Shown here piece by piece: positions 1-9,149 of a DNA stretch of 64,000 nt. The DNA lies in contig OX457053.1 of assembly GCA_949752735.1 (NCBI GenBank), positions 25,726,797 to 25,790,796 on the forward strand, given 5' to 3'. The first letter of the stretch is position 1, and every line of letters begins with the position of its first letter. Source of the stretch: Lumbricus terrestris. Lineage: Eukaryota > Annelida > Clitellata > Crassiclitellata > Lumbricidae. A program made the translations under genes and the position numbers. The notes beneath the pieces were generated by a model. The model was not told the DNA's origin and made no database searches. It worked only from the letters and a program-made list of their open reading frames with translations.

Positions 1-147
1 AACACCTCCATTGGGGGGACCGTCCCCCCTAGGTCTCCGCCCATGCTAGCTAACACACATACATACACACTTACATACATACAAACACATACATGCATAA
101 ATACATACATGCATACATATACAAGAAAGCAGAAGGAAACAGTATTA

Positions 148-336
148 AAAGAAGCTGCATGTGGTACTATGGTATGGAATGGCCTCCGTCTTGAGCTGGC
201 CTTTCCTTATCATAGGTCACTCTCTGAAACATTCTACAAGCACTTGAAAACTATTCTTGGCCGTGCTGGAGTTGGGAGCACCTCTGAGCAGTTTCCTTGA
301 AGAGGCACTGTATAAATACTTGATTGAATGAATATA
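148..336 (+). mobile_element. LINE 3' end (family A, C-terminal ORF2 fragment plus 3' tail)
   Basis: The plus strand reads TMVWNGLRLEL, then SLSETFYKHLKTILGR, the typical C-terminus of a CR1/L2-like reverse transcriptase ORF. The shared 3' tail GGGAGCACCTCTGAG..CTTGAAGAGGC and a GAATGAAT end follow. It lies in the intron downstream of cadherin exon 13. The first 60 bases of the window look like the end of a further GC-rich MITE cut by the window edge. Confidence 0.7.
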
Positions 337-370
337 CGGTAGAAAGAATCAAGCGGATCCACTGCCGTAC

Positions 371-891
371 CTTCCCGCACGCTCACTGCTTTGTTGACCG
401 GAAAAAACGGAGCATTATCGTTGACGTCAACGACCTGAACGCGCAGCGAGGCAACCGCGCCACCTCCGTCCGTAGTTGACGTCTGGACGTCCATCTTGTA
501 CGAGTCGCGAATCTCCCGATCCAGAATTCCGTTCGTCTTCACGACTCCAGAGTTCGGCGGATCCATGAGAAAAGCGTTCTGCACATTTCCAGCAGATATC
601 CAATAAGTCGTACTGTCGCTTAACGTACCATTCTTCGCCGAGACGACTGCTCTGACTTGCGTTACGTTTGTCAATCTTGCGTTGTTCTCCCACACGTACG
701 TGACGTATCGGTCTGAGCAGAAACGCAGCGAAGAACTCGTTGAGTCGTTCTTTGCAGTAGTGACCGACGTACTGTTTCTGAGTATGGTTACGTTGACACG
801 TGCGATTCTGCTGCGTGGTCTGTACGGACACCCGTCAGTCGCTGTAACCTCGAAACTGTACGTGGCAGCATGGTCTGTGTTGTCCAGATCA
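371..891 (-). CDS. Cadherin exon 13, last one in the window (about two EC repeats)
   Basis: The acceptor TTTTCTTCAG ends at 892 and the donor GTACGG is at 365-370; the exon enters in phase 2 and leaves in phase 1, so the gene continues beyond the left edge. It encodes DLDNTDHAATYSFEVTATDG, a Ser/Thr-rich segment (NSTSVTTAKNDSTSSS) replacing a calcium linker, a repeat with several N-glycosylation sequons (NVT, NGT), ILDREIRDSY, the linker DVNDNAPFF and AVSVREG. Exons for later repeats and any membrane and cytoplasmic domain are missing from this window. Confidence 0.92.
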
Positions 892-1084
892 CTGAAGAAA
901 AACACCAAGAAATAAATGTGGTCTTGTAATTATCGAAGATTGTGATTTTGTGAAAGTGTACGAAAAATTCACAGGACCTTTCGATTTGACAATCTAGCAT
1001 GCTGATTACTAAAGTATTGAACTCCTCAGTATTTATTGATAATATAGAATTAAATTTTTTGGTTCAAGTAACTGTGTTAATACA

Positions 1085-1375
1085 TTATATCGATACATTA
1101 TACTCATTATCACCCATACATTATACGATACATTACACCCATTTTCACCCATACATTATACGGTACATTACACCCATTATCACCCATACATTATACCGAT
1201 ACATTACAACCATTATTACCCATACATTATACCAATACATTACACCCATTATCACCCATACATCATGCCGATACATTACACCCATACATTATACTGTTAC
1301 ATTACACCCATTATCACCCATACATTATACCGATACACTACACCCATTATCACCCATACATTATACTGATACGAA
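1085..1375. repeat. Minisatellite, about 36-bp unit (CATTACACCCATTATCACCC)
   Basis: Imperfect tandem copies of a unit built from CATTACACCC, ATTATCACCC and ATACATTATACYG run for about 290 bases in the intron between cadherin exons 13 and 12. The long open frame across it is a by-product of the repeat. Confidence 0.85.
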
Positions 1376-1732
1376 TGGACCTATGTTAAACACAGCCCTG
1401 ACTGATGCTTTACACCCATGACAGTCTCTCATGGCTAGATTAAGAGACAGAGCCTCTCCTACCTGGACGTGTAATAAGGGATCTTTGTAAGAAATTGCAC
1501 AAGTGCTGCCTTGTCTAGCCTAAATAATGTTAAAGATTAGTAATGTAATGTAATAGAACACTTGTATAGGGTCTAGAACAAGTGACTGTAATGCTAACAC
1601 TTGCAATGCATGGCAAAGAACCATGGTCAACAAATATCTGAAATCTGTGTCTCAGGCAGCTATCAGTCAGATAGAAAAAGGCGCATCTTTAATGTTCAAG
1701 AAAGTGTAGTGCAGTCCTTAATAAGAGAGCAG

Positions 1733-2368
1733 AGCAAGTTCAAGTCAGCAAGTTCATACATAGTTGGCAGAAATAGGTAGCTCATTAATAAGTAAGTTTC
1801 CACAGTAATAAATTGAACAGAGCAAGTTCAAATCAGCAAGTTTATACGTAGTTGGCAGGAAAGGTAGCTCATTAATAAGCAAGCTTCTACAGTAATAAAT
1901 TGAATAGAGCAAGTTCAAGTCAGCAAGTTCATACATAGTTGGCAGGAAAGGTAGCTCATTAATAAGTAAGTTTCCACAGTAATAAATTGAACAGAGCAAG
2001 TTCAAGTCAGCAAGTTTATACGTAGTTGGCAGGAAAGGTAGCTCATTAATAAGCAAGCTTCTACAGTAATAAATTGAATAGAGCAAGTTCAAGTCAGCAA
2101 GTTCATACATAGTTGGCAGGAAAGGTAGCTCATTAATAAGTAAGTTTCCACAGTAATAAATTGAACAGAGCAAGTTCAAGTCAGCAAGTTTATACGTAGT
2201 TGGCAGGAAAGGTAGCTCATTAATAAGCAAGCTTCTACAGTAATAAATTGAATAGAGCAAGTTCAAGCCAGCAAGTTCATACATAGTTGGCAGGAAAGGT
2301 AGCTCATTAATAAGTAAGTTTCCACAGTAATAAATTGAACAGAGCAAGTTCAAGTCAGCAAGTTCATG
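1733..2368. repeat. Minisatellite, 87-bp unit in two alternating variants
   Basis: Seven tandem copies of an 87-bp unit (core GTTGGCAGGAAAGGTAGCTC and ATTAATAAGYAAGYTTCYAC) alternate between two subtypes, so the true higher-order period is 174 bp. Because 87 is a multiple of three, the minus strand stays open for about 205 codons. Each unit would translate as 29 similar residues. No promoter, splice site or homology supports coding. Confidence 0.9.
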
Positions 2369-2371
2369 CAT

Positions 2372-2438
2372 AGTTAGCTTCTGAGTGGATTTCTTGAAGG
2401 GGTGCTATATAAATTCTTGAAATGAATGAATGAATTCG
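2372..2438 (+). mobile_element. LINE family A 3' tail fragment
   Basis: The sequence CTTGAAGGGGTGCTATATAAA followed by GAATGAATGAATGAATT is the tail of the family A LINE. It ends about 16 bases from the donor of cadherin exon 12. Confidence 0.65.
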
Positions 2439-2454
2439 TAAACGTGAAACTCAC

Positions 2455-2824
2455 CGTGCAGTAACAAGGGCACCAGTATACGGCTCAACGTAAAACATTC
2501 CAAGCGCATCATTCGAAAGACAATACGAGACATTTCCATTCATGTCAGCATCCAAGTCCATCGCCTGCACGATCAGAACAATCGTTCCAACTGGAACCTT
2601 CTCCGAAATGGAACCAGCGTAGCTCATCTGTAGGAAGACTGGATCATTGTCATTGTCGTCTAGGACACGAATGACTGCGTTCATTGTGCTGTTCAGTGAC
2701 GGGGAACCACCGTCGACAGCCATGATGGTGAGATTGTAGACGGGGATGGCCTCACGATCAAGAGGAGTACAGGACAGCACTCCAGTCGTCTTGTGAAGAA
2801 AAAAACGAGAATCTGCGTTGCCAC
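2455..2824 (-). CDS. Cadherin exon 12 (EC repeat)
   Basis: The acceptor ACATTAG ends at 2825 and the consensus donor GTGAGT is at 2449-2454; it enters in phase 1 and exits in phase 2. It encodes FFLHKTTGVLS, PLDREAIPVYNLTIMA, VDGGSPSL, the linker DDNDNDPVF, SEKVPVGTIVLIV and DLDADMNGNVSY, then EPYTGALVTA. All are hallmark cadherin motifs. A LINE tail ends about 16 bases beyond the donor. Confidence 0.92.
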
Positions 2825-2867
2825 CTAATGTAAAATTAATCGATATTCGGTAGTTAGTGTACTGCTA

Positions 2868-3120
2868 TTATTCATTCATTCATTCATTCATTCATTCATT
2901 CATTCGAGTATTTATATAGCGCCTCTTCAAGGGAAGTACTCAGAGGCGCTCCCGACTCCAGTACGGACAAACAGAACAGTTTTTAAGTGCTTATAGAATG
3001 TGTCAGAGAGTGATCTAGGGAACAGGCGCAGCTCAAGTGGGAGGGCATTCCATACCACTGTGCCAACCACAGAAAAAGCACGACTCTGCATGATGGAGGT
3101 ACGAGCAGCTGCTGTGTCTA
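2868..3120 (-). mobile_element. LINE family A 3' end (reverse orientation)
   Basis: Read on the minus strand this encodes SRAFSVVGTVVWNALPLEL and SLSDTFYKHLKTVLF, then the tail GGGAGCGCCTCTGAG, CTTGAAGAGGCGCTATATAA and (GAAT)n. It is one of the best preserved copies and defines the family. The (CATT)n run at 2868-2905 is its tail. Confidence 0.8.
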
Positions 3121-3640
3121 TTATAACACAACATAAACTATTTAAAGCTCATCTACATGACAAATGTTGAGTTTTTTGACCAACCAAGAAATGTATCAAG
3201 ATTTCTAGCTAATACTACTACATGGTAATTTTTGTGTGTCATTGAGCACCGCCTTCTAGTCCGAATCTGGGGCTGAAATTTGGTCTCAATAACAAGTCTA
3301 ACAAACTGTGGGTGTCTTGGATTCTAGCTTGAATTTTTTTTTGGACAACCCTAACTGCTAGGGTGTGTCAACAAATTTGAACTTTAAAAAATTGACACAC
3401 CCTAGCGTACTGCCATCTGAAAGTCCAAAAAGAAGTAACTGCCAGATACGATCTAAATGGATATTTCATTTTGCAATGCTCTAATAACGTTTTAAAGGCT
3501 AAGTTTTGGGAAGCAGCTTATTCACAGGCGCTCAATCAAAAAAACAAAGTCGATAGGCGTAAATAATGAGATTAGGTCATCAAAAAAACATGACTGACAA
3601 CAGGCAGCTGGATGCAAGACTGAAAACTAAATATGTGACC
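3121..3640. other. Intron stretch with one 14-bp perfect inverted repeat
   Basis: No gene is visible. At 3358-3405 the sequence CTAGGGTGTGTCAA is followed after 20 bases by its exact reverse complement, a possible short MITE or hairpin. At about 3500-3550 there is a reversed fragment of the family B LINE tail (AGCTTATTCACAGGCGCTCA). Confidence 0.5.
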
Positions 3641-3840
3641 GGGGTGCGGTGGTGAAGAGGCATGTTCACTGTTCAGTGCCTTGGAGCCGGAAGGTTGCGG
3701 GTTCGAATCCACCTCAAGCCACCCCGTAGGAACCCTGAGCAAGACCTTTATGCGCTTCAGCGTGAACTCCGATTCAGTGTCCGTGCTGTAGTCGGGGCAC
3801 CTCTGAGTAGAATCGTGAAGGGGCGCTATAACAAGTGCTC
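3641..3840 (+). mobile_element. tRNA-derived SINE (family 1)
   Basis: The 5' part resembles a tRNA with an A-box-like GGTGCGGTGGTGAAGAGGC and a B box GGGTTCGAATCC at 3699-3710. It is followed by the family body (ACTCCGATTCAGTGTCC) and the tail GCACCTCTGAGTAG..GGGCGCTATAACAAGTGC. The body is not a functional tRNA because no cloverleaf continues past the head. It ends about 40 bases from the donor of exon 11. Confidence 0.85.
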
Positions 3841-3880
3841 ATGCATATATAGATATCAGGAAGAGTTTAAATGGAAGAAC

Positions 3881-4090
3881 CTGTGATATAGTAGGATAGG
3901 AGTCCATTAACACCGGTGTCATCATCACTGGCTCTGAAGACGTGCAAGACAACAGGACCTTCATTCTCTGGCACATCGAAGACAATGGTTGGCACACTGA
4001 ACACTGGTGCATTGTCGTTTGTGTCCAACACTCGCACTTGCACAGCGACGGTGTTATACAGAGCAGGGAAACCATTCGTCTTCACAAACA
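3881..4090 (-). CDS. Cadherin exon 11 (EC linker and first half)
   Basis: The acceptor GTTTGCAG ends at 4091. The donor GTTCTT (3875-3880) is weaker than average. Phase is 1 on both sides. It encodes FVKTNGFPAL, a perfect linker DTNDNAPVF, FDVPENEGPVV, a Ca-binding-like DDDTGVNG and LSYYITG. A SINE ends about 40 bases into the downstream intron. A decayed partial copy of this exon lies at 6632-6725. Confidence 0.9.
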
Positions 4091-4302
4091 CTGCAAACAT
4101 GTAACACCAAAGTGTCAGTGGAATTTTTATAGTGCTATCAATACGAACTGTACAGCAAACCTCAAGTTATGCTGAGCAGACCAATAGAACACTCCATGTT
4201 TATCATTTACAATTTCGATTTTTTTGAATTTGGATTAAATCTTGTCTATGATTAAATCTTGTCTAGATAACAGTCTGGATAACATTCTGGATAACTGTGA
4301 TC

Positions 4303-4434
4303 GGGGCACGATGGTGTAGGGGTAAGTTCAGTGACATGGAACTGGAAGGCTGTGGGTTCGAATCCACCTCAAGTCGCCACATAGGGACCCTGAGCAAGTC
4401 CTTCACTCGCAACTACTCATGTGCTTCGGCGAGA
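4303..4434 (+). mobile_element. tRNA-derived SINE family 1, 3'-truncated
   Basis: The head (GGGGCACGATGGTGTAGGGG) and B box (GGGTTCGAATCC) are present, but the copy stops after CTTCGGCGAGAA and lacks the shared tail. A short tandem array (AACAGTCTGGATAATCA, about 4434-4545) follows and also precedes it, so the SINE sits inside that array. Confidence 0.75.
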
Positions 4435-4689
4435 AAGTCTGGATAATCATAACAGTCTGGATAATCAATTAATAATAACAGTCTGGATAATCAGTTAATC
4501 ATAACAGTCTGGATAATCAGTTAATCATAACAGTCTGGATAGTTGTAACACATAGGCTATAGTCAAGTCCTTAGTGTAATTTTTTTAACAGTAAAAATTA
4601 TGGAAGATGAACACCCAAAAAAATGACAATAATTTTTATTATCATACGCTGGGAGACTAATCATAACTTCGTGTTTGAATAAAAATAAA

Positions 4690-5110
4690 GAACAGAAGTG
4701 ACTGCAGTTAGTGGCTCGAACCTCAGCCTCCCACTCCTGTTGCCATTGCCGTTCCACCTCTCTGGAACAAACTTCCGCCAGCACTTCGGCAAACTTCCGA
4801 CCCATCATACGAACTCACCAAAACTCCACCTCTCGCTATCTCCCCACAGGTCTTTCACTCAAAACTGAAAACATTGCTCTTTCACAAATCCTATCCTGAT
4901 TCTTCCTCTTCTCCTCACATCCCTCGTCATTTCAACTCTAAACATCATCCACCTTAGCCGTCCATCTATCTGCCTGCCTGACTCTCCGGACTTGACCCGC
5001 TGCCTATCGATTTTGTTTTGATTGAGCGCCTGTGAATAAGCTGGTTCCCGCGACTTGACTTTTGTGGGCGCTGTAGAAGTTTCGAGATTACGATTACGAT
5101 TACGATTGCC
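4690..5110 (+). mobile_element. LINE 3' end (family B)
   Basis: The plus strand reads VPPLWNKLPPALRQ and VFHSKLKTLLFHKSY, the same C-terminal reverse-transcriptase motifs as family A but with a different sequence. The 3' UTR contains TTGAGCGCCTGTGAATAAGC and GTGGGCGCTGTAGAAG, and the element ends in (GATTAC)n. A second LINE family is therefore present. Related tails occur at 11410-11640 and about 12060-12200. Confidence 0.75.
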
Positions 5111-5198
5111 ATGGACAGCAAAGATGATGATGCAGGTCTACATCACATTATGATGATGATGAAAAGGTGATGACTGATGTGGCTGTTGTCAACATTAC

Positions 5199-5321
5199 CT
5201 GCCAGTGGGTATGTGTCAGTTAATTCTCGATCAAAAGAAACACTTGTCATGATGTCACCAGTCCCTGGATTCACACTGAACTGATTGGTGAGGCCAAATG
5301 GAAAGCCGTATGTAAGGTTCA
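5199..5321 (-). CDS. Cadherin exon 10 (EC repeat core)
   Basis: A 123-nt exon with acceptor TTTGAATTAG ending at 5322 and donor GTAATG (5193-5198), phase 1 on both sides. It encodes NLTYGFPFGLTNQFSV, the NPGTGDI turn and SFDRELTDTYPLA, which are the standard second-half cadherin motifs. It joins exon 11 to give TYPLAVFVKTNGFPAL. It is embedded in an intron region containing a LINE 3' end and a hAT element. Confidence 0.85.
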
Positions 5322-5431
5322 CTAATTCAAATGAAACAACAAAGATATACTGATGGATTAGTATAATGGATAACACGCTGGCTTGAAGTGCTTATGGTAC
5401 GCTGTTTGAATCTCACAGTGGGTCTCTGGGT

Positions 5432-5693
5432 CAGTGGCGTAGACAAGAGGGGTTTTGGGGTAAAACACCCCATTGGTCTAGGGAAAAAGTTTTTTTAAAG
5501 GTTATCAATCCACTGAAATAAGAAAAAACAAAACAATTACTTGTAGTAACAATTGTTTTTCTTACTTTATTCCCTTTGTTACTTTATTCCCTTTTTATTT
5601 ACTGTAATACTGTTGGGTTGGTGTCAGAAAGGGCATCCAACCAGGAAAAAACCACAAACCCTCCTTCATCGTAAATTCCTGGCTACGACACTG
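5432..5693. mobile_element. hAT-type MITE, CAGTGGCGTAG family
   Basis: Terminal inverted repeats are CAGTGGCGTAG and CTACGACACTG. The flanking duplication is CTCTGGGT (5424-5431) versus CCCTGGGT (5694-5701), 7 of 8 bases. The length and TTCCCTTTGTTACTTTATTC core match copies at 23514, 25740 and 39639. No transposase is present, so it is non-autonomous. Confidence 0.85.
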
Positions 5694-5763
5694 CCCTGGG
5701 TTTAGCTCTTCCTTCATTCCATAGGTCACAGCTGAATTTCACAGAGCTTATTATATATATATA

Positions 5764-6571
5764 CAGGGTGGCCCATAAAAAGTGGGACCGCCTAGTATAA
5801 ATCCAAATAATAAATCGTGTTAAAACTTTTTCTTCTATAAAAAACAAGTAAATTGTTGCCAGATGTTAATTCATACAAAATCAGAAATCAAATTCAATGT
5901 GTCCTCCTCGGTTCTCAACAATTTTCTCTAAACGTCTGCGCCACTGGTCAATGCTTCTGTTTATAAACCGCTGAGAGAGTTTTTGCCACTCTTCAACAAT
6001 GGCCTGTTTCAGTTGATCCATTGTTGCAAATTTACGACGAAGGTAGACTTTTTGTTGGAGGGCACCCCAAATAGCATAATCTACCAGGTTTAGGTCCGGA
6101 CTATTTGGGGGCCACATGTCTGGTTCGATAAATGTGACATTCTCCCAAAGAAGAAAGTTGATCGTGTTTTTTGCTGTGTGCGACGGCGCTCCGTCTTGTT
6201 GCAGCGTCCAGCTTTGACGATTACATCTCGCTCGAATATCCGGAAGTAATCCTTGTCTTAAGATTTGCTTTACTCTAGAATTTATTTGGAAACTCAGTTA
6301 TCATACGCCTGTCTCCCCATTGTTTTTCGATTCTCAAATTTTTAATGAGAATTCGATCTTCTGCTGTTATTTTTGTCATTATATAAACACTGCGCGCACA
6401 AAATGACATAAACTATAAATATGGCGATCGGAAATTCACGAAATGGTGACGTCACACGTTGAGTTAGTGAGTAAGGATAATTTTACATTTTAAAAATTTC
6501 TAAAAAACATAAATTTAATATATAATACAGAAGATTTAACGAGGCGGTCCCACTTTTTATGGGCCACCCTG
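5764..6571 (-). mobile_element. Tc1/mariner element, internally deleted
   Basis: Long inverted repeats (CAGGGTGGCCCATAAAAAGT at the left, its complement at the right) are flanked by TA. The 808-bp element is shorter than a full mariner of about 1.3 kb. It lies in the intron between cadherin exons 10 and 9. Confidence 0.92.
5881..6379 (-). pseudogene. Decayed mariner transposase
   Basis: Minus-strand reading from a Met at 6379 gives an N-terminal helix-turn-helix start (MTKITAEDRILIKNLR..), which breaks at a stop after FPNKF. From about 6240 to 5884 a second open segment carries the catalytic-core motifs LQQDGAPSHTA and WPPNSPDLN, about 32 residues apart by my count, and the WGALQQKVY motif. 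The first catalytic Asp region is missing, so the protein is inactive through internal deletion and frame breaks. Confidence 0.85.
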
Positions 6572-6631
6572 TATATATATTCAAATTAGCGACTTAATAA
6601 TAAAATTATAGGATTATTTCTGGTTTCAACA

Positions 6632-6725
6632 GAACGCTGGTGCATTGTCGTGTATATCCAACACTTTTTCTTGCACAGCGACGGTGTAATTTAGAGCAGG
6701 GAACCCATTCGTCTTCACAAACACT
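6632..6725 (-). pseudogene. Exon relic: partial duplicate of cadherin exon 11
   Basis: This segment is clearly homologous to 3999-4091. It encodes VFVKTNGFPALNYTVAV then a corrupted linker DIHDNAPAF, with TGA immediately after. The equivalent of the acceptor is weak (CTAAAG) and the second half of the exon is gone. It lies between exons 9 and 10, beside a LINE 3' end. I read it as a duplicated, non-functional exon fragment. A spliced alternative exon is less likely because it lacks a convincing donor. Confidence 0.7.
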
Positions 6726-6726
6726 T

Positions 6727-6915
6727 TAGATTGTGGGTCCTGCCATCTGGATTGGTCTCCCATTAGCCCTGCGATTGATACCTACGCCAAACTCGCTTGC
6801 TTTTTATAGGTTGCTCAAATTCTACTCTTTTAGCTGTGGATGGGCTGGGAGCGCCTCTGATTAGATCTCTTGAAGAGGCGCTATATAAATTCTCGGAATG
6901 AATGAATGAATGATT
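6727..6915 (+). mobile_element. LINE family A 3' end abutting a splice donor
   Basis: The plus strand reads VGPAIWIGLPLALR and FYRLLKFYSF, then the tail GGGAGCGCCTCTGATTAG..CTTGAAGAGGCGCTATATAA and GAATGAATGAATG. The tail ends within a few bases of the donor of cadherin exon 9. Confidence 0.8.
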
Positions 6916-6918
6916 CAC

Positions 6919-7173
6919 CTGTGCTATCAGCAGTTCCATCCGCTGCGTTAACTGAAACAATAACCACTCCAGGTGATGTGTTTTCAGGTATGGTAGCATT
7001 GTACGATGGCTGGTCAAACAATGGAGTGTTGTTGTTCACATCAACGACTGTGATGGTAAAGAGACAAGTGGAAGTAAGACTTGGACGACCTCTGTCTGCA
7101 GCCGAAACATTCAACTGGAAGGCGTTTGGTTTTGGTCGTTGTATGTTCAGAGTTCTGACAACGGACAACAGAC
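6919..7173 (-). CDS. Cadherin exon 9 (one EC repeat unit)
   Basis: The acceptor TTGTTGTCAG ends at 7174, the donor is GTGAAT at 6913-6918, and phase is 1 on both sides. An alternative AG 19 bases further in would break the frame. The exon encodes LLSVVRTLNIQ, FQLNVSAADRGRPSL, the linker DVNNNTPLF and IPENTSPGVVIVSVNAAD. The last four intron bases of the donor overlap the (GAAT)n tail of a LINE insertion that ends right beside the exon. Confidence 0.9.
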
Positions 7174-7239
7174 CTGACAACAAACAAAGCAAAAAACAAT
7201 TGGAATCTTCTATATGTTTGAAATAACGTTCCTATCGAC

Positions 7240-7675
7240 AACTTGATTTTTGCCAGTACAAGGGATCCACACTACTTCAGGTAAAATATTTCTTCTGTTC
7301 TAAGGAATTTCATTTGAATAAAATCACAGCTTCAAATACACCACAGTGGGAAGATGGGGTGGGGCAGTCATTCTTTATTCGATACTATCTGACTAAGGAT
7401 AATGTTCAACGTCCATCACTTTAAGTCCGAACAGAATGTTCCATCTAATGCTAAAAATCAGCTTTACAGTTTCCATCAGTTTAATCTTTAAAACTAAAGC
7501 ATTTGCTTTAATAGTTAAAACTAGGCACATTTTAATATTTACTGGTGCAGATGAGGATGCTGATGATAAAGATGATGATAATGATGATGATGATGACGAC
7601 GATGAATTCTTTATCCAAAGGCAGGTATATTATCTTTTAAACCACCTGGCATACAAAATCAATGGAGTGATGAGT
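7240..7675. other. Intron stretch with a GAT microsatellite
   Basis: The run (GATGAT/GACGAC) at about 7550-7605 is the only recognisable structure here. Confidence 0.6.
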
Positions 7676-7676
7676 A

Positions 7677-8100
7677 AGATGGTTTCCCATTGTCTTCCTT
7701 ACAGACAATTGTGGGTGAGCAACAATGGTCATTACACAGTAGCTTAACCTTGGATTTGAACCTGCAACCATAGGCATACGAGGCGGGGGTGCAGAGGGGG
7801 CAAACGCCCCCCCAAATTTCGTGCAAAACTGTTTTTCGGGCAAGCAGACCCGGGAAATGACTAAAAACTTTTCGGGCAATTTCGGGCACGTCTGTTTTTC
7901 GGGCAAGCTGACCGGGAAATGACTAAAAAAAGGTCGTCAACTTTTTTCTGGGAAAAAGTTGTATTTTCCACGAGATTTCAGGATATTTTTCAGGTAGAAG
8001 TTCAATCTTTGCCCAGCCCCACCGCTGAAATCTCTCGTACCCCTTGCCTGCAACCCTCTCGTTACAAGGCACAAAACAAACCGCCAAAGCACCGCATAGA
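7677..8100 (-). mobile_element. tRNA-derived SINE (CAGACAATTG-type) split by a hAT
   Basis: Reversed SINE sequence runs from CCCATTGTCTTCCTTACAGA to TGGATTTGAACCTGCAAC (B box), is interrupted, and resumes at 8047 with CCCTCTCGTTACAAGGCAC and CCAAAGCACCGC, the tRNA-like head. Confidence 0.65.
7769..8046. mobile_element. hAT-type MITE inserted in a SINE
   Basis: The left terminus is CATAGGCATACGAG and the right terminus is CTCGTACCCCTTG, imperfect inverted repeats. The flanking 8-bp duplication CCTGCAAC (7761-7768 and 8047-8054) is exact. The interior has ATGACTAAAAAAAGGTCGTC, a motif shared with other hAT MITEs in the window. Confidence 0.78.
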
Positions 8101-8146
8101 TGAACATATAAGATGCTCAGCTGTACTATCATTCATCAGCAAATAC

Positions 8147-9145
8147 CTGAATCTGGGTCCAGATGGAAATGTCCTCTCTCGTTTCCACCCAGAATTTTAT
8201 ACGTGACTTGTCCAGACTCGCCACTGTCAGCATCCGTTGCAGCAACTCCCAAGATCACAGCACCCTCAGAAACATCTTCCAAGACCCGTACACCCCTTGA
8301 CAATGCTTCGTCAAACTCCGGCCTATTGTCATTGACATCGGTAACATCCACAACCATCGTCATAGTTACCGGTTGCTCGGTTACGTCATCTCTCTGAACC
8401 ATCGCCATGACAACTACTGTAATCTGCTGCACACGTTCGAAGTCTATTTCGGCGTTGACCTTCAAAAGCCCGGTCCGTATGTCAACCTGGAACCATTCTA
8501 CTCCAGGTGGATGCATGGAAACTAGAGAAAAAATAATTTCTTCCTTGTTTCCGGAGTCGAGGTAACCAGCGTCAAAACGAAAGATAACGGTTTCCATTGG
8601 AATGTTTTCTCGTATCCTCCGCCTTTCCGGGTCGAATTGAAACTGCGGTAAACGACTTCTGGTCTTGATCACAGTTACGTTCAGAAGAGCAACTACGCAG
8701 ACCGGGTTCATGGGGTCGCTTTCCACGATCACAACCGACAGCGAATACATTGACCAGTCGCCGAAATCCAGTGGTAGTGCGACGTACAGATTTCCCGTCG
8801 TTGCATCAATCCCAAAGGAATTGAAGGCGTTACCTCTCATGATGTAGTATTCCCCAACGCTTCCTGTGTCCAACGCAAGGGATGTGACGTTCGCACCAAC
8901 CGCTGCGTTCTCTGGAACAGTGAATGCGAAGTTGAAGGTCGGTGGAAGCTGGAGTCCGTTTTCTTTGCCATCTCCAACAACCACCTGTAGGATCAGTGAA
9001 GTCTTTCGTGAAGGCTGAGCTCCATCCTCTGCAACCACCTTCAGCACGAATTCTGGCTTTGACTGTTGGTCAAACTGCTCTTTGCTTGAAATCCAGCCAC
9101 TGTCTGGGTCAATTTCAAAATGCTGGCCGTAGTAGTTACTGTTTT
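8147..9145 (-). CDS. Cadherin exon 8 (about three EC repeats)
   Basis: This 999-nt exon has a strong acceptor (TTTTTTAG ending at 9146) and donor GTATTT (8141-8146), phase 1 on both sides. Motifs in order are FEIDPDSGWIS, VLKVVAEDGAQPSR, VPENAAVGANV, IRENIPMETV, DFERVQQITVVV, the canonical linker DVNDNRPEF, VLEDVSEGAVI and DADSGESGQVTYKI, ending in FHLDPDSG. Two internal linkers are degenerate (ENGLQLPPTF, RSRLPQF). The intron immediately downstream carries a SINE split by a hAT element. Confidence 0.92.
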
Positions 9146-9149
9146 CTAA

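Noticed and set aside
1754..2371. 205-codon minus-strand frame made of 29-residue repeats
   Set aside because: The frame exists only because the minisatellite unit is 87 bp. There is no flanking splice site or promoter, and it lies in a cadherin intron.
4434..4545. CRISPR-like direct repeats
   Set aside because: The units are contiguous tandem repeats without unique spacers, in an animal intron.
7147..7160. Alternative acceptor (GTTGTCAG) for cadherin exon 9
   Set aside because: It would shift the phase; the upstream AG at 7174 keeps the frame and gives a normal EC sequence.
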